A stretch of DNA of 64,000 bases, taken from positions 38,750,878 to 38,814,877 of the forward strand of contig NC_073746.1 of the NCBI RefSeq assembly GCF_029784135.1, written 5' to 3'. Below are positions 33,232 through 43,735 of this stretch, piece by piece. The DNA comes from Toxorhynchites rutilus septentrionalis. Taxonomy: Eukaryota > Arthropoda > Insecta > Diptera > Culicidae. Position numbers and translations under genes: made by a program. Position 1 is the first letter of the stretch. Each line of letters begins with the position of its first letter. The notes under the pieces were generated by a model, which worked only from the letters and a program-made list of their open reading frames with translations, did no database searches and was not told where the DNA came from.

Positions 33232-35113
33232 TCAACTCATTTCAACAAAGCCGCATACTTGCTGTTCGTGTTTCTGAAACGTTCGCTTGGTAGCGAATTG
33301 TGCTCCACATGTGTCACAGGTATACGGCATTACACCGTAATGCACGACACTTTCGTGCTCCGCGCGCTCGCCTAGACGCATGAAACGTTTTTCGCAATAG
33401 CTACACTGGTACGGTTTTATGCCCGTATGCGATACCATGTGGCGCTTCAGATTGGTACTATCCGCGAAAGCTTTGCCACATTCCGCACATTTCATGTGTT
33501 TGTCGGGATTGTGTGTCTTCTTGTGTGTGAACAGAGACGACGAGTGTCTGAAAGTTTTATGACAAATATCACACTCGAACGGTTTTGCATTGCTGTGGAT
33601 GCGATAGTGATTCTCTAGGAATGCTTTGGTTCTGAAAGCTGTGCCGCAAACTGTACAAATCAAATTTTTCTCTTGGGTGTGAGTTATACGATGTTGTTTG
33701 AGAACAGCACCGCTATAATACTTCTTGAAACAAATGTCACACTCGTAGGGCTTCAAATCCGCGTGTCTGTTCTCGTGAGCTTCCAGGAATTCTAAAGATC
33801 GGAAAATTTTACCACACTGGTGACATTGGTGCTGCACCGTATTAACCATAGTGTTGTATCTATTTATATGGTGATTATCCAGCTTGTTTTTGGATTCGAA
33901 AAACTTGAAACAGAAAACGCATTGGAATGTCATTCCACTAATGTTTAGATCAATCTCCTTCTCGAATACGTTATGAGTTTTCTTTATGTGCTCAAAAAGA
34001 TCGTCCTCGGAGCTCTGGGAGCTGGTACACCCACGAACGCAACACAAGTAGCCATGCTTCTCGAGTTTAGACATTGACACAGGAAATATTTTAGGGGCTG
34101 CGATATTCCAATCCTTGTGACTGTAAGCATGCTTCCGCCGCAAACTGGGGTTCACGAATCGTTTCTTGCACTTTTTACACTCGTATACTTTTTCAAGACC
34201 AACAAACCATTTACGGTGAATTGCACACTGTGAAGTCCCGTCAAACCGCTTGTAGCAAAATTTGCATGTTGCTTCCAGTTGATTATGATGACCCGACCGT
34301 TTGCTCTCCCTGCCTTTATGCAACAACTCACCATGTTTCGCAAGTTCTTCCTCTGTATTGAAAAGCCGGAAACAACCACAGCAGATAATTTTATACTCAG
34401 TGTCAATGATATCGTATGTTTCCAATTCTTTCGCGTCCAGATCATCGCTAGCATCCATCGATGGCGATGAGTATTCCATAATGCGTTTGCGTTTCACCCG
34501 CCTGCATGTGGTTCCTGTTTTGACTCTTCCTCTATTTTCTACCTTTTCTGAGCTGCTTCCATAATTCTCTTGCCCTGGAACGGATTCTCCTTCAGAGGGC
34601 GCGTCGCTAGTTGTTTCTACCATAACTGGCAAAAGTTTCAAATCATAGTTGAAATTTTTAAGTTCTATGGTTGATTTGTCATCTATGAACTCGGAAGGCT
34701 CCGTTTTCTCCATGAAATCATCAGATTCTTGTTTTATTGAGTCGATAGAAATGTCCGTGTGCGTTTCCAGAGGAAATGTTAAAGGTTTAAGCATTATTCT
34801 TAGTTGCTGGTCGCACTCTTCGACATTTCGAAAGAAGTAGGAGATCGATTTGATTGCATCTATGCAAGGTGAGCATATTTCCGAAGGTAAACCGTCATCT
34901 TCTCCTATCTAAAAATAATAATTTTAACTTTTAATATTATTGGGGGCACAAATTGCAAAAGAAAACGAGTAAACGTACCTCGCAACCGACCCACCGTGAT
35001 AGGAAATCCGCGATGTAAACATTATCCTCTTCGAGTATAGAGAACACAGAGATAAATTCATCTCCTACGGCATCACTTCCGCGCTTATTCATGCATGTCC
35101 GACAAAGCTCCAT
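33232..35113 (-). CDS. ZAD C2H2 zinc-finger protein C (two exons)
   Basis: Exons 35113-34979 and 34908-33232 give 603 residues. The ZAD spans the 70-bp intron: CRTC in exon 1, then IGEDDGLPSEICSPC in exon 2, so the splice (GAG|GTACGT ... TTTTTAG|ATA) is well supported. An acidic linker (many Glu/Asp/Ser) with a basic patch (RRVKRKR) leads to about 12 C2H2 fingers, the C-terminal ones regular (CDICHKTF, CAECGKAF). The order of the first, irregular fingers is the same as in A and B, marking a common ancestor, but C lacks the multi-exon C-terminus and the Ser/Pro tail. Predicted nuclear transcription factor. Confidence 0.88.
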
Positions 35114-37090
35114 TGCAAATTGTGTGACTTGGATTATATGCAAAATAAGATGTTCTTAACACCCGTAAGTTAATTTTCATCCAAATTTAAGAAAAATCTG
35201 TACCAAATGTTTGATGGCAAATAGCTGTAAACATCTTTTACTACTGTCAAAAGCTTCGTTTCCAAGAGGTGAGTTTAGTTCACGCTTACACTGAATGAAA
35301 TCGATTGATCCTTTTCCTTCACGTCAAATATAAACAATCGAAAGTGGCCTATTTACACTTAGAAAAATATATGGCTTTTATAAATTGTTTTGTTTTTTTT
35401 CATGTCTGTTATTTTTTTAAATAGTTACCTAAGCTCAAAGGATCCAAATTCTAAATCTATTATTATTTCTATTGCTGTTCCATTTTTATTTATTCCACGG
35501 TCAATAGAATGTCAATCCGATTACTCGCGGAGCTAGTCATTTTATATCGAATCATTTATTATAATTTCAAATGTAATAAGGTTTGGCAGTCCAGTATTGA
35601 CTGAATATTGACGACTCTCTGATGTACATTTTTTATACTTGATAGCAACAGCTGAAACTTGAGCAATGCGAATAGAATCAAATCGGTTGTCAGAAGTCAG
35701 AAGTGATCCAATATTCAGAAGGGGAAAAAAGTGTTACTTTTCGTATAATAACTCACTACATAGAGAAAGTATTGTTAACAAAGGCGAAAATAATCGAATT
35801 AATAAAAATGAACGAACTGCATTTTCTCATCAGTTAATGAGAGCGTTTTAAATCATTTGAACTTGATTTCTTTAATTAAAAAAAATAAAAAATTGAATTA
35901 CATTAGAGGCGAATGAACTGCAAAGTTAAAAAAAACTTAAAAACAAAGAAAGAAAGATTGAATTACAAAAATTACAAAATCTATTTCAATTCTGGTTTGG
36001 CCAAAGAGATAAATAAACAAGCCCCGGGCCACGAAAACGTTTAACAGCATGGCGAAAAGAGGTGCCAGAAAAATTTTCAAGCAAAATGCACGGTGTTTGC
36101 TTGTTTGTGTCATGCAAGAACCTCTCACGAACATATAACCAAATATGAGAGGATCATTCAGATACGTGTATGAATGACAGTAATCACTTGTGTTACACTA
36201 AATAATTGAAACCAAGAGAGGAACGAAGACTGTTGTTTGCATAATTGAGCTGTATCAAACATCGCAAACCATTTTCGAAGCCTGCATACAAGTTTGAACC
36301 GCATGTATCGTCCCGCTCTACTATAGCGAAACACACTGCACAGACAAGTGCAAAGCAATAAATGATACAAGAAAAATTACGTCATCATTCGGTCACCATT
36401 TGCGGAGAGCAACGAATGAGAAAAGAATGCGATTTCTAGTAAAACTATGCGGTCTATATGAATATACATATTTCAAGGGCAGCGTTAAAAATGGAAAATA
36501 TGATCTGTCTACCCTTCCCTTAGCCTCTATCGAGCTAAATAATCATATAGTTTGCACTCTCTGAGACTTTCAAATCAGGATCTGCTATATTAGCTGAATA
36601 TGAATCATTCGCTCTGCGTAGTTCGTACGATCCTGCTGTTTCATGATGCATGGAGAGGTCGATATGCATATGTTAGAGGCAAAGAAGAAAATAAACTTTC
36701 TGCACCGAAAGCGTATATGATGGTTTTGCTTGCGTGTCGGTGTATCATGAAGTGCGAACCGATGCAGAGTTGTCTCGTTCTCTTTTGTGTCGTGATTTGC
36801 AGCACATAACAACAAAATAATGCCGCTGGGGGAAATGATTTGTGCATGATCATATTTGAACGAACGAAAGTGAATGGATCATTTGGCAAAACTGAAAATG
36901 CACTTCAAAAATAAATTTGATTGACTCTGCATGCACTAGCAAAAACTAGTTCTTCATTGATTTGGAGCAAGAATATTGCAGTATTGCATGGAATAAAAAT
37001 TTGGGAATTTGGGAAAATAATCATTCCATTTTGTTGTGGCATTATGATATTTCGAACGCGTAGCAGTGACGCATCAAAAGCGTTAGCATA
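35114..37090. other. large intergenic region, no gene recognised
   Basis: The right side of this stretch contains the upstream DNA of gene C. Short frames at 36150-36890 show no family resemblance. No bounded repeat defined. Confidence 0.45.
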
Positions 37091-37423
37091 AGGCCATTTC
37101 TCACTGCATCGGGGCGTTAACGTGGCTTGAGCGAGACGTGTTTATTTTTCGCCTCGATATTTTAATTCACTCACATTGCACCGTGTCTTCTGCTTGTTTT
37201 ATGGAAATCCATTTGTGGGTTTGTGTGAAAGAATGACATTTGATTTTGTTTTGATATATTCCAGCACCGATGATTGTATCCGGGTTTGCACGCCAACAAC
37301 ACGCCGAAATCTCGCTCACGGTACGTCAGCCTGGTGTGAAAACATCGGTAAGAACAGACATAATTAATCGTCAGCTTCACACGCTCAGGCCACACTGACG
37401 CCCGCAGCAATGAGAACATAGTC
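37091..37423. mobile_element. MITE of family D, complete
   Basis: The left end CCATTTCTCACTGC..CGGGGCGTTAACGTGGC and the right end, inverted, CTATGTTCTCATTGCTGCGGGCG..GTGTGGC form imperfect terminal repeats of about 35 bp. The interior is non-coding. Target duplication not resolved. Confidence 0.6.
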
Positions 37424-38305
37424 TAATGCTGTTCTGCTATATTCAATATGTCTTGATAAAAACACTTGCATAAATCATACCTTTTTAGGTTTCATTCGAA
37501 GAATGAGGTTGTTTAATTGTACCATTTACTATAACATCCAGCGAACATGCCTTCTCACAATATACGCTTGAATAGTGCTTACACTAAGATGTTGCAATCT
37601 AGGAACGCGAGAAAGTAATTTATCCAATTACCTTCGAGTGGTGGAAATTGATCCAGAATGTGTGTGTTTTTAGTACATAATGTATACACATCAGCCATCG
37701 ACATCTAGCTAATTGAACATACCTGTAATGCGACACGAATAATTGGACATGTTGGCCTCTAATCGGAAATTTTTGTAAACATCGAGTGTGGGACCCAAAT
37801 TATGGCCCCAGATTGAATGTCGCCAACAGACGTCGACACTGTACCACAGTCATCGCGAATGTCCGATTACAGATCATAATCGCCTTTAATGCTACACTGA
37901 GTGGTTCCTCAGTATGTCGAATTAGAGGTAACTTACTGCATAATTGTTTAATTTGAAAAGCAGAAAATAGTGTTCGGAGACTTTAGAAACCTAAAAGAAA
38001 AACAAAAGGACAGATTTGGTCTCGTTTAATTTGAAGGAATGATAACTACATCCGAAATTTACCTAGTTGAAGTTTACATGCCAATGGTGTCACAATTGAT
38101 GTGCGTTGATATGCACTTTCTTTTCGAATTGGAGGTTTGGTGGAATAAGCACCAATACAAACAGTTCCGCCTGTGGTTCACATCTAATCCGTTTTGAACC
38201 ATTGCTGCTGATTGGCAACATAAAAGAGTTCTATCTAATTGGTGTATCTGTATCTTTTTTCGGCGGGAATAGCTCCACGACCGAGAAGAAATAGAATGTA
38301 TAATT
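37424..38305. other. intergenic flank of the nested LINE insertion
   Basis: It includes an inverted-repeat relative of 19320-19450 around 37740-37930 (shared CAGTGTCGAC core and TCCGATTACA/GAATTAGAGGTAAC motifs), so a dispersed repeat, but the boundaries are unclear. It ends with the left target duplication of the LINE. Confidence 0.4.
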
Positions 38306-38823
38306 ATATTCAAAATAAATCATTCCTCAATCGATAGTTGAAAGAGCCGGACGCTTATTGTTCGCGTCTCTGCTACAAATCGAAGCTGGTGAAGTTTTTT
38401 TTCCCCTCCGCCAAAGTGCCTTTGGTTTTTTTTTTCTTTGACCGTTCGTGGCAAGATAAGTGCCGTTAATACCCGGAACAGCGAGGAAGCAGCACCTCTC
38501 CGGCAACGCCGGACCGGCGATCTGTGAATTGGTTCCAGCGGCATCGATTTCATCATAGAGAAGTATAATCAACAACAACTTTTGCCGTCACGCTATTGTG
38601 TTTACCTCGTAGCGTGCGGTGTTGTATAGCTTCGAATAGGGATGTTCAAGGTTGTTCGGACACCGCAAATTAGTATTTTGTTTTTTTTTTTGGAAGAATT
38701 TTTTTTTTTGAGATATATATATTTATATATTTTTCTTAAATTTAAGTTAATTATTAGTCTAAGTTAGTTTTAAGTTGAGTTTTTGAGCGCGCGTGCGTGT
38801 GTGTGTGTGTTTTTTTTTCATAG

Positions 38824-38850
38824 ACGGTTGCGCACCGTTTGCGCAACCGT
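38824..38850 (+). promoter_or_regulatory. perfect hairpin directly before the LINE ORF1 start codon
   Basis: ACGGTTGCGCA (38824-38834) pairs with TGCGCAACCGT (38840-38850) around a 5-nt loop. ORF1's ATG begins at 38852, one base after the stem. A GT microsatellite precedes it (about 38793-38810). Confidence 0.85.
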
Positions 38851-38851
38851 T

Positions 38852-40138
38852 ATGACATCTACCGATGCCATTGTTGCGCGGACGCGCTATTATCAATCGA
38901 CCTCAAAGGGACCATGGGTTGTTTTCTTTCGGCCCAAGGGAAAATCGTTGAGAACTATTGATATTTCAAGAGATTTGCTGCGTCAATTTTCGGGCGTCTC
39001 GATACATAAAGAGAGACCGGATAAACTGCGTGTAGAAGCACTGACTTTTGATGTGGCCAACAAGATTGTTGACCATGATGCTTTTAACAGGGAATATCAC
39101 ATCTACATCCCTTCTCGAGAGGTGGAGATAGAAGGCGTAGTAACCGACGCGAGTCTGAGTGTCGATGAATTGAAAAAAGCTTCGGGTTCTTTCAAAAACT
39201 CGATGATAGGTGATCTTGTAAAGATCCTGGATGTTAGAAACCTGCATTCAGCATCTTTGGAAGAAAACAAAAAAGTTTATAAGCCCTCGCACTCTTTTCG
39301 GATTACTTTCGCAGGTTCTGTTCTCCCAAACTATGTGAAAGTAGAAAATATTTTTTTCCCAGTGCGCCTGTTTGTACCACGGGTTTATAATTGTACCAAC
39401 TGTAAAAAGTTGGGACACTCGTTTAGCCACTGCGGCAACAAATTTCGTTGCGGTAAATGTGGCGAGAAACATAGTGAGGATTCTTGCACACAAACAGTGG
39501 AAAAATGTATCCACTGTGGCGAGAATCCTCACCCTCTACAGGAGTGCCCGAGGTACAAACAGCACTCCGATAAAGTGAAGCGTTCTATCGCTGGACGCTC
39601 CAAGCGGACTTATGCTGAAATGCTAAAGACCGCATCAGCCGCTCAAGATGAAAACCAATTTTCGGTTTTGTCATCTCAAGAATCGGACTCTGATTCTGAT
39701 GAGGGTCATATTACGGCTGCACCAGAATCTTCAATAAAGGATGAATCATCAAAAAGAAAGCTCTCTTCACCAACGGTGCACCGTAAGAAACCTAAAGTGA
39801 CCCTCGGAAGATTGTCTAATTCCAAGGGTAATAGTAATAAAAAAACGAATCCGAAGGCTCCTTCTCAGCCAGTTCCTGGTTGCAGCAAGGATTTTACGTC
39901 ATTACCCAGAGAAGAGAGAAATAAAAACGCTGCTCCTCGAACTTCTCGTAGAAAATTCGCGTCTAATCGAGGATTGATAGCTTTTTCGGACATTGTGGAC
40001 TTCATACTAAACACGTTAAAAATTCAAGACCCCCTCAGAAGCTTTATTTCTGCCTTGCTTCCATCTTTAAAGTCTTATCTTAAGCAATTGACTGCTTCAT
40101 GGCCCCTCCTTGCATCAATCATATCATTCGATGGATAA
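38852..40138 (+). CDS. LINE ORF1, nucleic-acid-binding protein with CCHC knuckles
   Basis: 428 residues from the ATG at 38852. Around residues 170-235 it carries a cluster of zinc knuckles (CTNCKKLGHSFSHC, CGKCGEKHSEDSC, CIHCGENPHPLQEC), the standard ORF1 module of I and Jockey-type LINEs, which coats the element RNA. Before it lies an RRM-like region (VFFRPKGKSLRTIDIS). The C-terminal half is Ser/Lys-rich. Intact. The stop overlaps the ORF2 start by 8 bp (ATGGATAA), which suggests reinitiation. Confidence 0.88.
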   Translation: MTSTDAIVARTRYYQSTSKGPWVVFFRPKGKSLRTIDISRDLLRQFSGVSIHKERPDKLRVEALTFDVANKIVDHDAFNREYHIYIPSREVEIEGVVTDASLSVDELKKASGSFKNSMIGDLVKILDVRNLHSASLEENKKVYKPSHSFRITFAGSVLPNYVKVENIFFPVRLFVPRVYNCTNCKKLGHSFSHCGNKFRCGKCGEKHSEDSCTQTVEKCIHCGENPHPLQECPRYKQHSDKVKRSIAGRSKRTYAEMLKTASAAQDENQFSVLSSQESDSDSDEGHITAAPESSIKDESSKRKLSSPTVHRKKPKVTLGRLSNSKGNSNKKTNPKAPSQPVPGCSKDFTSLPREERNKNAAPRTSRRKFASNRGLIAFSDIVDFILNTLKIQDPLRSFISALLPSLKSYLKQLTASWPLLASIISFDG

Positions 40139-42917
40139 TTCCCCTAGCGTAGTAGAAGATATGATCAATGTGCTACAATGGAACTGCCGTAGTCTAGTGC
40201 CAAAACTAGATTCGTTCAAATTTTTACTTCAAAATTATGATTGTGATATATTTGCCCTCTCTGAAACATGGCTTTCTTCTGACACTGAACTCAACTTCCA
40301 CGATTTTAACATTATTCGCTTGGATAGAAATGATTCTTATGGAGGAGTACTTTTGGGGATCAAAAAGTGCTACTCTTTCTATAAAATTCCTCTCCCAGCT
40401 CTATCAGACGTCGAAATTGTCGCGTGTCAAATAACTGCAAAGAGTAAAGAACTTTGCATAGCTTCAGTATACGTTCCTCCAAATACTAACATTAGCCGTA
40501 GTCATCTTTGGAATCTAGTCTCGATTCTCTCATCCCCAGTTCTAATTCTGGGTGATATGAACTCTCATGGTACTGGGTGGGGTGATCCTTATGATGACGC
40601 CAGAGCGGCTATTTTTTACGATTTATGTGACGATTTCAACTTGACTATCTTGAACACTGGTGAAGCGACACGAATTCCAAAACCTCCGGCTCGAGAAAGT
40701 CGTCTCGACCTTTCTTTTTGCTCAAGCTCGTTATCATTGGATTGCCAGTGGAAGGTCATCAATGATCCCCATGGTAGCGATCACTTGCCAATCAGTATAT
40801 CAATCAAGTGTAGCCCGCAATCCACTGAACCATCTCGAGTTCCATTTGATCTAACAAGGAACATCGACTGGCAAAAATTTGCAACGGCGGTAACAATCGG
40901 TGTCGAATCAATAGATATACTTCCACCATTGGAAGAATATCGATTCTTTGTCGATTTGATGTATAAAAGCTCACTGGAAGCACAAAAAAGAAAAGTTCCA
41001 AGTGCTCCGTTTAAAAGAAAACCAGCCACTCCTGGCTGGGACGATGAATGCACAAAATTGTATTTGAAAAAATCTGATGCTTTCAAAGCTTTTCGTAGAC
41101 ATGGAACATCCACACACTTCGAGGAATATTCAAAGCTGGAAATACAGCTGAAACAATTAATTAAAGCAAAAAAACGCGGTTACTGGCGCAATTTCATTGA
41201 AGGTCTTTCTCGTGAAACCTCAATACGTACCTTGTGGAGGGTAGCTCGCAACATGCGTAACCGCTCATCTACCAACGAGAGTGAAGAATACTCCAACCGA
41301 TGGATATTCGATTTCGCGAAAAAGGTCTGTCCAGACTCAGTTCCAGCCCAACATACTCTTCGAGAAACGTCTCCGAGCAGTGGACCTCTGGACGGACCAT
41401 TCTCAATGCTGGAATTTTCTATGGCTCTTCTTTCATCGAACAACTCTTCACCCGGAAGCGATATGATTAAATTCGTTCTTCTAAAAAATCTTCCCGATAT
41501 CGCGAAAAGACGCTTGCTAGACTTATTCAATACCCTACTAGAAAACAACATTGTGCCACCCGAATGGAGACAGGTCAAAGTAATAGCAATTCAAAAGCCT
41601 GGCAAACCAGCGTCTGACCATAACTCATACCGTCCGATTGCTATGCTCTCGTGCATTAGAAAATTGTTGGAGAAAATGATCCTTCGAAGACTCGATCAAT
41701 GGATCGAGACAAATAATTTGCTATCAAGTACACAATTTGGGTTTCGCAAGAGCAAAGGAACAAACGATTGTCTAGCGTTGCTTTCTACAGATATTCAACT
41801 GGCCTTTGCGCACAAGGAGCAATTGGCTTCAGTATTCTTGGATATTAAGGGAGCTTTTGATTCGGTTACCATAGAAATTCTGTCAGACAATCTGGACAGA
41901 TGTGGACTTCCTGGAATTTTGAATAACTTTTTGTACAATTTGTTGTCAGAAAAGCGAATGAACTTCACCCTTGGACAACTGACAACTTCCAGAAATAGTT
42001 ATATGGGTCTACCCCAAGGCTCATGTCTGAGCCCCCTTCTTTATAATTTTTATGTGAAAGATATTGACAGTTGTTTGGCAGAACAATGCACGCTTAGGCA
42101 GCTTGCAGATGATGGTGTGGTTTCCGTCAGAGGTCTCCATGCCGAAAATTTGCAAAGACCATTGCAAAATTCCTTAGATAACTTGTCTTCTTGGACAAGG
42201 AACTTAGGGATCAAATTCTCGCCGCAGAAAACCGAACTGGTAGTGTTTACTCGAAAGCGGTTCCCAGCCCAATTGCAACTTAAGCTTTTGGGCAGAAGCA
42301 TTACCCAATCATTGACTTTCAAGTACCTTGGTGTCTGGTTTGATTCAAAATGCACTTGGAATACCCACATTACGTATTTGAAGCAAAAATGTCAAAAGAG
42401 GGTCAACTTCCTCCGCTCGATTTGCGGCACGTGGTGGGGAGCTAATCCGGGAGATCTCATAACACTTTATAAAACAACTATTCTATCCATTCTGGAGTAT
42501 GGCTCTTTTTGCTTTCTCTCAGCAGCTAAAAGTCACCTTCTAAAACTGGAACGAATTCAATATCATTGTCTGCGTATAGCTCTTGGCTGTATGCACTCAA
42601 CGCATAACATGAGTCTCGAGGTTCTGGCAGGAGTAACTCCTCTACAGAACCGATTCTGGGAACTTTCTCTCAGAATACTGGTGAAATGCGGAGTCACGAA
42701 CACACTTTTGATTGAAAACTTTGAAAAAATTCTTCATCTAAATATACAATCTCGGTTTATGAGAATTTACCACCACTATATTTCGTCAGATATTTGTCTT
42801 CCATCGTTTACTCCAGACCGTGCTCACTTCACCATCAGCAGTTCCTCAATTGAATACGATCTGTCGATGAAACAAGCAATACTTGGAATCTCAGATCAGC
42901 TTCGATCAACTTACATT
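40131..42917 (+). CDS. LINE ORF2, N-terminal part (endonuclease and reverse transcriptase)
   Basis: From the ATG at 40131. Residues 1-230 form an APE-type endonuclease (LQWNCRSL, ALSETWL, GDMNSHGTGWGD, GSDHLPISISIK). RT follows at about 460-760 (SYRPIAMLSCIRKLLEKMI, FLDIKGAFDSV, GLPQGSCLSPLLYNFY, LRQLADDG with catalytic DD near residue 658). The frame is open up to the LTR insertion at 42918, which removes the RNase H and C-terminus to the far side (53448-54310). It is therefore a broken gene. Confidence 0.9.
42914..42917. repeat. target-site duplication CATT of the LTR element
   Basis: CATT here and at 53444-53447 flank the two LTRs. Removing the element and one copy makes the LINE ORF2 frame continuous. 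Confidence 0.85.
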
Positions 42918-43424
42918 TGTCGCAGGTCGCAGGATCGCCATGTGGACACCCAGTAGTTTCTTTCGGTTATATGAAAAGACTTTCACGTACGCGTTCATAC
43001 TGAGTCCGCCCAACTGGGTCAGACTCCCTTTTATTCAATTCGTTTATTTCTTACAACTAGCTACAACCTAAATTCTATTATTATGCGTGGTCAGGCGAAT
43101 TGTAGTAAAACACATAACACATGTGTCCGAAAAGATGTCAACCGGAATCGAAAGCATAAATAGGAAACGTTTGCGCATTTGCGCAAGCATGTGTTTGTCA
43201 TTAAATTCACGCTAGCGAAGCTAGCGAAGAAGTGCAAAAGTAAACAAAGGAAGTTAATGGTCAGCGCGTCATATTATGCAATAAATAACCATCGGAACCT
43301 TGGCCTGAATTTACGACATGGTTCGCATGTTTATTTTGGTTGCACAGCGTGACGCACTTGCTAGAATTTTGTTGCCATAAGGGCATGTGTATCGGGTTGT
43401 AGGTGGTCCAGTGATCCTGTTACA
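42918..43424 (-). repeat. 3' LTR
   Basis: 507 bp, TGTCGCAGG ... CCTGTTACA on the plus strand. It matches the right LTR along its whole length as far as I can compare by eye. Confidence 0.92.
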
Positions 43425-43735
43425 CCTTCCCTCTTTTTGAGAATGATGTAATCTAATGGAATCATTCGTGTTCAGTAAATTTCGCCTAGAATTCGTCTGA
43501 CCTTACAATTATTCTGGTTTTTGTATGTATAAACATGTTTGTTTAATATTTGGAATATGTACATTTTTTTTTTTTTGTATTCGAGTTAATTAACTAACTA
43601 ATTACTAACTTGGTAAACTGTTGTAGTATACAATACAACATAGGTATTTGAATAGGTAATATTATAAACTCGTGATCGTCTGGGAATTTAATTTAGTTAT
43701 GCATTCCCTTCCCCCTAATGGAGATGGGTTGCTCA
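43425..43735 (-). other. 3' untranslated region and polypurine tract of the LTR element
   Basis: On the minus strand it lies after the pol stop and ends in a purine run (AAAAAGAGGGAAGG) that would prime plus-strand synthesis. No env-like frame. Confidence 0.75.
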
